DNA from: Cylindrodendrum hubeiense
Taxonomy: Eukaryota; Ascomycota; Sordariomycetes; Hypocreales; Nectriaceae
DNA: 25,266 bases
Assembly (NCBI GenBank): GCA_014621425.1
Contig: JAANBB010000519.1
Span: 1 to 25,266, forward strand
Reading direction: 5' to 3'
Below, piece by piece: positions 10,074 to 19,330 of this stretch. The notes beneath the pieces are model-generated. The model was not told the origin of the DNA and did no database searches. It saw only the letters and a list, made by a program, of their open reading frames with translations. Within the stretch, counting starts at the first letter, position 1; each line of letters opens with the position of its first letter. The position numbers and the translations under genes were made by a program.

Positions 10074-11017
10074 CTAGGCGATCTTAGGCATCATCTGTAC
10101 AGCACGTTAGTCCCATGTCCTCACTTCGACTGGAGCCAACCATTGTCAACCTACCGATGCGTACTTGGGCGAGATAAAAAGCCCTGTGGCCTCGGTCAGA
10201 ATTGCCGGCTTCTCCCCCGGGTCCGCCAACAGCTCGATGTGGCCCTTGACCCACGCCTTGCGACCATCAACCTTGGTCGTCGTGGCGCGAAGCACCAAGA
10301 AGCTGCCCGCTGGCGTCGGCTTGCGGTAGTCGACACTGAGGTTGGCCGTCACGGCAATGTTGTGCGGCAGCGCCCCGAAGCAGCACCGCGCAAGGCCCTC
10401 GTCCAGCATCGTCGCCAGGAAGCCCCCGTGGACGATGCCCGGGTGCCCGCACAGGTCGTCGCCCACGTACGAGATGCATACGATGGACTTGCCGCCCTCT
10501 TCGAGCCACACGTACGGCGGTACCGCCATCTTGCCCGGTCCCGCCAGCGCGGCGCCTGTCAGGGTGTGGCTGCGGTAGGACACTGGCATCTTCATATGCG
10601 GTCGTGACTCGGTCAGGTTGGGGTTCGCGCGCAGCTCCGCGACCAGCGGGTGCTTGTTGATGGTCTCCTCGACCAGTCGTGCCTCGTCGTCACCCGGAAC
10701 GAACCGCTTCAGGCTGTCCTCGTCCGAGAAGAAGCCCATGCCGCTCTGCTGCAAGGTGTACCACATGCCCGCGGCGCCCACCGTGCTGAACGTCAGGCCC
10801 ACGAGCGCCATGGACGTCGCCCGTCGAAAGCCGCCGCCCGATGATGCTGCATTTCCCACAATGTCAGTGCCGAGGTCTCGACAGTGTAAGTGCTGACCGG
10901 CTGCTTGCCACTGGACTTACCTGGTGCTGCGTAACCCCGTACCTGGCCAGCCCGAGCCAGTCGCCGGGCTACCTGGCCTACATGGCGGCCGTTGCGACCA
11001 ATCTGCTGAGTGAACAT
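10074..11017 (-). CDS. Mitochondrial thioesterase-like (hotdog fold) protein
   Basis: Three exons on the minus strand: 11017-10921, 10846-10155 and 10094-10074 (21 nt), encoding 269 residues. Introns are 10920-10847 (GTAAGT, CACTGAC branch, TGCAG) and 10154-10095 (GTAGGT, GGACTAACG branch, TACAG); phase is kept. The N-terminus (MFTQQIGRNGRHVGQVARR, then RGYAAP) is rich in Arg and lacks acids, like a mitochondrial presequence, followed by a hydrophobic helix at about 45-64. The hotdog domain is marked by CGHPGIVHGGFLATMLDE (H and GG near 172-174), the active-site region of 4HBT/THEM4-type acyl-CoA thioesterases, then ANLSVDYRKPTPAG. By layout it resembles the yeast Fmp10-like mitochondrial group; substrate unknown. 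Without the last intron the protein would end in VG instead of MMPKIA. Confidence 0.88.
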
Positions 11018-11854
11018 GGTGATGTCGGGCGCCTTTCTTCGTCTGCGTCCAAGTCCGATTCCAAGTCCGATTCCAAGCCGAAAGGGGACCCTGGATCGGC
11101 GCTGATTTAGATTTATCGTCGCTTCCGCGGCAAACCAAGCTCGCATTGTTGAATTGGCATCGGCCGGTTTATGCACTTAGCCAGCACCGCGCGCCGGCCT
11201 TTGCCTCGGTTCGAAGCCACGCCAGCGTACCTACCTGCCCAGCCACAGTGGGTGGGTGGGTGGCTGCTGTAGAGTGGCTGTTGTAGACGCAAGTCTCATG
11301 TAGCATAAGCGACTTTTATTATTCCAACACGTCAGTATAAGCTTGGTTTCCTGACTGACAGGTATCAACATTCTGAACGTAGGTATAAGATTGACATGAT
11401 TGATGCAATCTCTGACTATTCCTGACCAAGTCATTGCTAGTTAGGCAGGCGTGTACAGTTTGTTTAATTCGCGACGACCCGAGACAACATGCCCACTCGT
11501 CGCCATCACCCACCCACCCGTGATGAAGCTACCTACAATGTCACAGCGTGTGTCGCTAGGAGGGGCGAGGTTTTGCATGATTCCCCTCCCCCTACCCTGC
11601 ATCACACACACCTGTGACGTTGGCGCCGACCAAACAGGCCGCGAGTGAGACCCGTGTGCACCAGCGCATCACCAGCGCCACAGGCTAGTGACATCATGCC
11701 TCCCCTCTCTACCTGTGACATGGGCATGTTCCTGGCCTTGTTGGACTTGTTGGTCTTCCTGCCTCACCCGGTTTATAAATATAGCTTCGCTTTCCACCAT
11801 TGACACTCGGCAGACCTCACCTACCAAGAAGCCGACTTTGCATATTCGCTCACA
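11018..11854. promoter_or_regulatory. Divergent promoter, thioesterase / 146-residue protein
   Basis: About 837 bp between divergent starts. No gene is supported; small frames lack domains. Paired C-rich and G-rich tetramer runs (GGGTGGGTGGGT near 11250; CACCCACCCACCC near 11508) and a TATA-like element at 11772-11783 are the visible features. Confidence 0.5.
11772..11783 (+). promoter_or_regulatory. TATA-like element
   Basis: TTTATAAATATA, 72 bp upstream of the start codon of the 146-residue protein gene. Position fits a short-leader TATA promoter. Confidence 0.5.
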
Positions 11855-12495
11855 ATGGTACATACGCCGTGATGGCCTCCAACCTGCTGCCCTCCAACCT
11901 GCTGCCCTCCACCTACTTATTGCCATCTGCTAACCAACGGCGTGCAGGCAACCGCTGATACCGTCGACCTGGGCCCAGCCCACCCCCCCAAGGAGGACTC
12001 CATCATTGTCTTCTCAGAGATCCTCCCGGAGCTCAAGAAGACGCTGGTGCATCTCCGCCACGACTACAACAGTACGCAGACCCTCGTTGCGGCACCTGGC
12101 GCTCGACAAGCTGACCCATCCCCCCCCAGAGCACGAGCCCGAGTACTTTGCCGCCGTGGTACGCAACCCAGACACCCCGCAGACCTCGCCGCGAGACTGA
12201 CATGCAACAGGAACACCTCAGCAACAACGACCTGGCCGGCTTCACCGTCGACAACGTCGAGGCCGTCCGAGTCGGCCCGTCTGCCTACGGCATCCACCTC
12301 TTCGCAAAGCTCCGCATCCCCGCGCTGCCCGCCGACGGCCCAGCCTACATCCACTTCCGCGCCTTCACGGCGGGCAGCGACGAGCCTCCCAAGTTCCACA
12401 GCATTCACACGGAGGAGAAGGAGGGACCCGATGGCGGCAAGACATACCGCGCCATCTTCACCAATGACGACGAGCTGGAGTGGTTCGATACTTGA
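11855..12495 (+). CDS. Conserved-looking 146-residue protein, unknown function
   Basis: Four exons: 11855-11857 (only the ATG), 11948-12071, 12130-12158 (29 nt) and 12211-12495. Introns are 11858-11947 (GTACAT, TGCTAAC branch, TGCAG), 12072-12129 (GTACGC...CCCCCAG) and 12159-12210 (GTACGC...CTGAC...ACAG). All phases agree. The protein starts MATADTVDLGP, has an acidic/hydrophobic helix-like part (IVFSEILPELKKTLVHLRHDY), then a compact region (LAGFTVDNVEAVRVGPSAYG, LFAKLRIPAL, AYIHFRAFTAG) and ends NDDELEWFDT. No signal peptide or membrane segment. I do not recognise the family. The alternating beta-like pattern suggests a small folded domain. It converges with mak21, with 142 bp between stops. 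The first exon is the weakest part of the model. Confidence 0.75.
11876..11914 (+). repeat. 15-bp tandem repeat inside intron 1
   Basis: CCTCCAACCTGCTGC occurs at 11876-11890 and 11891-11905, followed by a partial third copy (CCTCCACCT). It lies in the first intron of the 146-residue protein gene. Confidence 0.85.
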
Positions 12496-12637
12496 AATGC
12501 CTACTTGTTCTTTTTCTTCTCGCGACTCTTGCGACTCTCGGGGCAACTCGCGGGCTACCCCGCGGGCCACCATGTATCTCGATGCCCTCCTAGGGCCTGT
12601 GCCGACCGTATTGTGGAATTGATTATGTGCCCGCCTT

Positions 12638-15600
12638 TTACATGTCCTCCTCTCCCGCCAGAAGCTCTGCGTAGTCGTCCACCGATGCAAACATGGGGAG
12701 ATCCTTGATCTGCCTGCGCCTTGACTTGGGCTTGCTGCTCGCCGCCTCCTTGACCTCAAATCCTTCCTCATCCTCGCTCAGCATAGCACCACCCTCCTCG
12801 TCATCCGTGCCCTCAATGTCGACATCCATGTCGTCATCGTCATCCAGATCCATATCGCTCTCCAGATCCAAGTCCGGCTCTGATCCGTCGGAAGCCATGT
12901 CCGAATCGTTAAGATCGTCAAAGCCCATGTCAGAACCCTCGTTCTCGGGATCAACACCTGGCTGAGCCGAGACAAGGGCCTTCCAAATCTCATCCTCCTT
13001 CTCGTCTTCGTCATCACCGTCGCCGGTTGTCGGCGCCTTCTTCTTGGGCTCCTTGCCCTCCTTGGAAACTTGCTGGAAGTACTCGTGGAAGAAAACGTCT
13101 TCCGCCGCCACATCCTGCACCTTCTTCTTCCAGAATGAGGAATTGTTGACAGAAGGCGAAGACGCTCCGGGTCCTTTGCTTCCCAGCCAAATATCTCCGA
13201 CATCTTTAGAAGCCCGGAGAGGCTGCATGATCGATACACCCTTGGACGCATCGCCGGCCTTGGGGTTTCGGTAGACGAACTTGTCCAAGAATCGGATAAG
13301 GGAATGGCTGTCCATGTCGGGCTTCTTTGCCTTCTCACTAGGCTTTGACAGAGACTCCGCGAAGACAATGACCGAAGGGTGGAAGTGTCCCTGCAGAGGA
13401 ATCTGCATTACTGTTAGCATCACTGTTCTTGGTAATTCGGGTCCATTACTTACCATCTCCCACAGGCAACTTCGGTTGGCATTGCTATGCTCAGGATCTC
13501 TCTTTCGGCCGTCGTAAACTGGGCGCGCGCTCTCGTCGTCGTCGTCGAAGACCGACTCCTCAGGCTCATCAAGCAATGTTGACAGGTCGGGGAATGTCTC
13601 ACGGAGGTGGGAAACAACATACAGCAAGCCACAAACGAACGGAGGTTGGTGCAGACCCGAGATCTGAAGCATTCGCTTGGCGAATGCCTTTACTCGCCGA
13701 GTGTCGACATCGCTCTTGAGGGCACGGAGGAGCAGGTTAAGGTAAAGCGACTGCTTGGAAGATGTGACTAGTCGAGGGTCCAGCAGAGACTCATAGAGAG
13801 TCCTATAGAACCGATCACTGGCGATGTTCTTTGACGAGGAGATCTGTTGGATCAGGAGCAAGGACTGGATACCAGTGTTGAAGTTGGCGGAGTGAGCAAT
13901 CTTGAAAAGAGTGTCGAGGTGAGATTCCATACTAGAGACATGTTAGCAGTGCCATAAATGGAGAGTGTTGGACAGGGGATAATGCCGTACATAGCGTCGT
14001 TGCCGGTCATGAAAGGCGCCGCTCGGTTGACTCCAGTCAAGATGGCTGACACCAGCTTATCGGCCGCTTCAGTCTCTGGCTCAGTCGCAGCAGCAGGCGC
14101 AGACGTCTTGCCACCACGAGGTCTTCGTCGGTTCTTGTGATTTCTGTCGAAGGCCTCCTTCGGCTCATCGCCGGGCTGGGGCTCAACTGGAGCCGTGATA
14201 CCTAGCTTTCCAGTCTTGAGAATGATTGAGAACAGCTCGAAATAGATGTTCATCAGAGCCTCGGCAATAGCAGGCTCCCTGTTACTGAGGATAGTCTGGT
14301 TGAGGGTGTTGATGGCGTAATATCTTGAGCGATGGTCTTGAGAGGGATGGAGCAGAATCTCCTGTTCAATCATACGCACAATGATGGGCTTCATTCCGGG
14401 ATGTGAGTTTTGCAGCTGGAGCAAGAGGTAGGAGGCACGAGATGAGATCTTGCGATCCCGATCACCGAGCTTGTGAACCAGGAGACGAAGCAAATTTGAC
14501 TCCTGCTCAGGCTTCTCCTTGAGGAGTCCATAGACGAAATCGAGAGCCCGTGTACGCGAGTACTCAATCTCGTCAGAGCACCAGCTCTCAAGAAGCTGAA
14601 TGATGCGGAAGTACATGTCCTTCAGCCAATCCTCGTAAAGCCAGTAGATCAGATGGGCGTCGGTGATCTTGCCAGGGAGTGGCTTTCCTGCAGCCCAAGT
14701 TGTCGCAGGGTTACTCTGGAGGGTTCCGATCAGGCCGGGTTGGGTGTGAAAGGTTCGGAGGCGACGGTCGGAAGGCAGCAGAGTTCCAGGCCCCAACAAA
14801 TCGACCAGCGCACCGATGGCACCGAGAGCTTGGCCTCGGCTTTTCTTCGAGGCAAGGGTCATGAGTCCGTCGAAGGCTCGGATGTTGTGAACAGGAGATT
14901 CTTGGACAGCCAATGTCAGTGCAGAGACCTTATCGGTGAGGGTACCTGAGGTCATGATGGTCGACAAGAACTTGTGCGAGGACGAGGCAAAGAAGCTGGT
15001 CCTGTACTTGGTAACGTCTTGCTCCAGGAGAGTCTTTGCATGTTCCTTCAGAGCTTCGACAGACCACTTGAACGAGTTGGGCTCATCGTTGGATGGCGTT
15101 GGCAACTTGCCTAGCTCGGCAGCATGCCACTCCGCCATGGGCTGGAAGGCCTAGTTCACTGTGTTAGCCGTCAGATACGCCTCTAACAACCTGGGTTGAC
15201 TTACCAATCCCGCAATCTTGAGAGGCGCTACTGCTTTGGGCTTGGGAGCCGGAGCTTCTTTCACTTCCTCCTCCTCCTCCTCCTCCTCCTCCTCCTCCTC
15301 CTCGTCTTCAACGTCCTCTTCTGAATCGTCACCCTCGTCCTCATCGCTGGCTTCGCTCAGTTCGACCTCGGCAAAACCAAGTTGCTTGGAGAGGGCGGCG
15401 AGCTCATCCTTCAAGCTCTTGTCGACGGGCCCCTTGGAGGTCTGGGCGAAGGTTTCATCCTCAGAGTCGATGTCCTTGATGAGGGCCAAGTCGCTTTCAT
15501 CACCGCCCAAAGCCTTGATTTCCTCAAGAAGGGCATCGTTGTCAATCTTGGAGCTGCCCTTCTCAGCGCCGGAGCCTTGGGAATTGCGTTGCCTCTTCTG

Positions 15601-15765
15601 GTGCTGGTCGCCGGCGGTCTTGGTTGGTGGCTGCTTGCGCTTGTGATCTTTGGAGCTCAGGCTCTGGTCAATTTTGGCTGTGAGGTGATTTAGGGAGCTG
15701 GCATCGAGTCCCTGGCCATCGTGGGAACGTCGGGGGCCTTTGCCCTTCTTGGAAGGCTTAGGCAT
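12638..15765 (-). CDS. mak21: Ribosome biogenesis protein Mak21/Noc1 (CBF/Mak21 family)
   Basis: Four exons on the minus strand: 15765-15205, 15150-13991, 13931-13454 and 13402-12638, giving 987 residues, close to the yeast protein. Introns are 51-59 bp with GTAAGT, GTACGG and GTAAGT donors and CTAAC branch sites. Mak21/Noc1 joins Noc2 in the nucleolus on early 60S pre-ribosomes and is needed for large-subunit maturation and export. Evidence includes a basic N-terminus (MPKPSKKGKGPRR), a pure Glu run near residue 155-168, HEAT-like helices (DAHLIYWLYEDWLKDMYFR; LLRLLVHKLGDRDRKISSR), and the CBF/Mak21 signature HLDTLFKIAHSANFNTGIQ (from about 577), LYESLLDP and QSLYLNLLLRALKSD. The C-terminus has SFWKKKVQ and VFFHEYF, then long Asp/Glu tracts and a basic end (KPKSRRRQIK). 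It shares a 324-bp promoter region with the prolyl-tRNA synthetase gene. Confidence 0.96.
15267..15303. repeat. Trinucleotide repeat (CTC)n coding poly-Glu in mak21
   Basis: About twelve uninterrupted CTC units on the + strand, read as GAG on the coding strand, giving an unbroken Glu run. Length is likely to vary between isolates. Confidence 0.9.
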
Positions 15766-16089
15766 GTTGGCAAAGTTGCGTGGAGGATTGAAAATCTCAA
15801 TTGGAATTTCTCAGCCAGACGTCACAAGCAACTTTTTTTTGGGAATTTTCCAGAGAGGGCCCCACGTTATCGTTATCGTTATCGCGCTTGGCGCGTTTAA
15901 TGGCGCCAATGCGGGCCGCGGCTTACAGCGGCTGAGCCCCACCGCCTCTGAAGCTGGCGATTCGGCCAAATCCTCCAGCATTCGAGATACCTTCCTTCAC
16001 TGACTATTGACCAATTTTTCCTCAACAATAGTGACAAACAATTCCAGAGTATGAATTAGAAACCCGATATATCTGGCGCCTGAAACGAA
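15766..16089. promoter_or_regulatory. Bidirectional promoter, mak21 / prolyl-tRNA synthetase
   Basis: This 324-bp gap separates two divergent start codons. It contains ATTGG (a CCAAT box on the minus strand, 15800-15804), a CRE-like GACGTCAC (15818-15825), an A/T stretch TTTTTTTTGGGAATTTTCC (15832-15850), and three tandem CGTTAT units with GATA-type cores at 15865-15883. No gene is supported within it. Confidence 0.6.
15865..15883 (-). promoter_or_regulatory. Triple GATA-type motif
   Basis: Three tandem CGTTAT units (15865-15882) place TTATC, the complement of GATAA, at 15867-15871, 15873-15877 and 15879-15883. GATA factors bind such sites in fungi, but binding here is inferred only. Confidence 0.4.
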
Positions 16090-18159
16090 ATGCTTGCCAC
16101 AAGGCTTGTTCGCTTCAGCGGCGCCGTCCACCGGAGGAACCAGCTCGGCATTCAGCTCCGAACTATCTCTGGCTCGGCTGTTGCCAGGTCTGATCTGCCA
16201 CGGTCAACCTTGTCGACAACATGGGCTCCCACTGGCGGTATCACTGCTGGAGAGGATGAGTGTAAGAAATTGGGATGCTTTCGTGGAGTAAATAGAGGCT
16301 AATTGATACCTCAGTCGGCCATGGGAAGCTCATCCGAGCAGGGTTTCTGCGCCAAGTGCGTTATGATCCCCAGTGGCCAAAATCAGGATTATGCTGATGA
16401 ACTGGCGTAGGCTCACTCTGGCATTTTCCAATTACTCCCCCTAGGTCTCAGAGTTCAGGATAAGATCGAAAAACTCATCGATAAGCACATGCACTCAGTC
16501 GGTTCGTGATCCCGGTTGACTCAGCTTAATGTGTGTGCTCACATCAAGCCCTCAAAGGCGCATCTCGACTCTCCCTTTCATCCATCTCATCGGAGGACCT
16601 ATGGCGAAAGAGCGGCCGCTTAGACCTTGTTGCATCAGAAGTATAACTGCCTCAACTGTTTGATGTGAGGTTAGACTGACCGGCGTAGCTGTTCCGGCTT
16701 GCTGATCGCAAGGAGGTTCCTCTCATCCTCTCTCCTACACACGAGGAAGAAATCACTACTCTTGTAGCTGGGACGCTAAAGTCATACAAAGACTTGCCTA
16801 TAAGGCTCTATCAGATAAGTAAGGTTATTTGCACTGCGTTTACGCTGTTTTCTCTTACAAGGCGGTCCAGCTCGGAAATACAGAGATGAGCGACGCCCTC
16901 GCCATGGCTTATTGCGATCCCGGGAATTTCTCATGAAGGATCTCTATACGTTTGATCTAACGGTCAGCGCTGCCATTGAGACGTATCGAGAGGTGTCGGC
17001 AGCATACCGTGCATTTTTCACCGAGCTGAAATTGCCATTCCTCGTCGCCGAAGCCAGTTCAGGAGACATGGGTGGTGACCTCAGCCATGAGTATCACCTG
17101 CCCAGTGCCGTCGGCGAAGACACGGTTGTTAACTGTAGCTCCTGTGGATATGCTGCTAATGATGAAGTTGCCTCGTCCAGGACACCATCGGCGTCAATTG
17201 ATACAATCACGTCAACGTCTCAGATCCGTGTATGGCGCGGCGTCTCCCAGGACAGGAACACTCTCATCAATGCTTGGTATCCCGAAGCTGATGCGCAATC
17301 TGATTCTGGCCCTAATCTCCATGCAATCAAGTCTGCTGTTCCAGAACTAGACACAAGCATAGATACCCCCTTGCCGTTCTGGGGAGATGTCCTTTTGGGT
17401 GGAAAGGCGAAAATTATTAATGTCATTGACACTCGAATAGCTTCTGCCTTTGACAGCTTGAGGGAACAGTTGCCCTTGCTGCCGGAGAATATGGAACCTC
17501 ATGATGTGGAGCATTCATTTTTGGGTAACACGGAAGCGGAAAAGAGGTTGAATCTCGTGCGTCTTGCAGATGGCGATGGATGCCCTAGGTGCGAAGAAGG
17601 GACTCTCAAGATCCATCGAGCCCTGGAAGTTGGCCACACATTCCACCTAGGGACTCGATATTCAGTCCCCCTGGAGGCATGCGTGACGCTTCCTAAGACA
17701 GAACTGCCTGAAGCCGCAAGCGAAGGACTCGTCCCAGGAAGTCGCAACCCAGTACAGATGGGATGCCACGGCGTGGGCGTTTCCCGAATATTTGGCGCCG
17801 TGGCAGAGGTTCTGGGCGACGAGAGAGGGCTAAATTGGCCACGAGCCATCGCTCCCTTTGAGGTCGCTATCATCCCGACGTCTGGGCTTGCACAAGACTC
17901 TCTGGACCTCTACGACACCCTCGCAGGCCGCAATGGCTCAGGAACCAGCTTTGATGTTGTCCTCGACGATCGCAAGCAGTCGTTTGGATGGAAGATGAAG
18001 GACGCTGATATGGTTGGGTATCCCGTCGTTGTAATCATGGGCAAGTCGTGGAAGGAGAAGGGCACCTGCGAGGTTCAGTGCAGGAGACTTTTGGTCAAGG
18101 AGAACCTGTCTGTTGAAGCGCTGCCCGGATTTGTGTCTGGCTTGTTGGACCAGCTGTAG
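16090..18159 (+). CDS. Prolyl-tRNA synthetase, mitochondrial (bacterial type)
   Basis: Six exons: 16090-16261, 16315-16355, 16411-16501, 16558-16640, 16689-16818 and 16871-18159, giving 601 residues. The enzyme charges tRNA-Pro with proline for organellar translation (yeast Aim10 group). A basic presequence ([16 protein letters not shown]) precedes the class II core: [23 protein letters not shown], then [15 protein letters not shown], motif 2 [20 protein letters not shown] (from residue 173), and motif 3 [13 protein letters not shown] (near 469). A Cys pair (NCSSCG, about 259-264) leads into an insertion of about 160 residues in the position of the bacterial INS editing domain, followed by [20 protein letters not shown]. 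The C-terminus is an anticodon-binding domain. Introns 3 and 5 each have two AGs 9 nt apart in frame; the downstream ones were chosen because they restore [11 protein letters not shown] and YQITRKYRDE and give normal intron lengths. Nearby mak21 is divergent. Confidence 0.94.
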
Positions 18160-18474
18160 CGGAGCGAACCACTGCTGTATTTATTATGTTGTCCTTGGAC
18201 AAGCTGGCCATCGTGTAATCTATGTAACAAAACAAACAAAGAAACCCAACCCACCATCGCCTAATTGGAAGACATTTCTAGGATCGTGCTGTTGTTGAGT
18301 TGGCGGATTGCGGGTGCTGGCACCCTGTAGTTAGTGGGCGGCAGGACATCCCCGTTAGTAGAATCCCACGACCCCACGTCATAATATTCACGAAGCGAAA
18401 CCTTGGAGGGGAGAGATCACGGCCAGCAACCACTCCCGACGACAACACCTGTGGGCAGCCCAGCAAACGCAATC
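18160..18474 (+). promoter_or_regulatory. 3' region of prolyl-tRNA synthetase and prefoldin promoter
   Basis: This 315-bp gap separates two genes on the same strand, the only such + pair here. I see no gene or strong motif; A/C-rich sequence precedes the prefoldin start codon. Confidence 0.45.
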
Positions 18475-19214
18475 ATGGCCGGAAAGCAGGAGATGAGTGA
18501 GCGTGCCCGTTTGCCTCGCAGCTTGCAGACGCCCTGCTAACCGCCCCCGGCGCGCCTACAGTCAACCTCGACACCCTCGAGCCGCAGCAACTCGCTCAGG
18601 TCAAGAAGCAGCTCGACGAGGAGCTTGAGCACCTGACGTCGTCGTTTGCCCAACTCCACGGCGCCCAGAACAAGTTCAAGGAGTGCCTGCGATGTGTCCA
18701 GAGCCGATCCGCCTCCAAAGACGGTACACAGCCCCTGGAGGCTCTTGCGCCAACCCCCGGCGAAACGAGACGGACGATTCCTCATTCAAGAAGCGATGCC
18801 TAACATGCGATAGGGTCCAACTCGGTCCTGGTCCCGCTGACCAACTCGCTATATGTCCGAGGAGAGCTAGCCGACGCTGATACCGTTCTGGTCGACGTTG
18901 GAACTGGCTTCCTCGTGGAAAAGGTCCGACACACTGCCGTTCTCATTTGAATCGCGACCCCGCTAACTGGTGCACAGAAGCTCAAGGCTGCAGAGCAATT
19001 CTACGAGAGCAAGGTGGATGAGCTTGGAAACAACCTGAAAGACCTCGAGACAATCGTACAAAGGAAGCAAACGAACGCGCGCATGATTGAAGAAGGTACA
19101 TTTACATTTCCGACAAGCCTCTGACAAGATCCCAACTGACCGTCTCGCGCACTAGTCCTAAGACAAAAGATCATGGCTGCTCAGGGGCAACAAGGTGGAC
19201 AGCAGGCAGCATGA
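18475..19214 (+). CDS. Prefoldin subunit 5 (alpha class)
   Basis: Five exons: 18475-18496, 18562-18723, 18814-18923, 18978-19095 and 19156-19214, giving 156 residues. Prefoldin is a hexameric cytosolic chaperone that passes unfolded actin and tubulin to the chaperonin CCT; this is the yeast Gim5 type. The layout fits an alpha subunit: an N-terminal coiled coil (INLDTLEPQQLAQVKKQLDE through FKECLRCVQS, about 8-55), a beta-hairpin core (SNSVLVPLTNSLYVRGEL, DADTVLVDVGTGFLVEK), and a second coiled coil (AAEQFYESKVDELGNNLKDL to QRKQTNARMIEEVL). The end is Gln/Gly-rich (AAQGQQGGQQAA). Phases agree at all four introns; the first intron contains CTGCTAAC. It converges with the next gene, 116 bp between stops. 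Confidence 0.94.
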
Positions 19215-19330
19215 TTCTTTTTTGAAAAGCAAAGGAACCCCTCCACCAAGTAGATAGATGAGAGTTGGACCACAGGCACCAAGGAAGAACCAGGCCGACG
19301 GACATACATCCGGAACCCGCCACGGCGAGG

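Noticed and set aside
11250..11520. GGGTGGGTGGGT and CACCCACCCACCC as a stem or G-quadruplex control element
   Set aside because: The runs are short and about 250 bp apart; pairing or quadruplex formation is not supported by anything else.
12064..12771. 235-codon minus frame over the 146-residue protein gene
   Set aside because: Low-complexity Arg/Ala/Gly content, overlaps a four-exon + gene with consistent phases and the mak21 3' end.
15218..15646. Ser-rich + frame opposite mak21 exon 1
   Set aside because: Poly-Ser is the antisense reading of the GAG repeat; no independent evidence.
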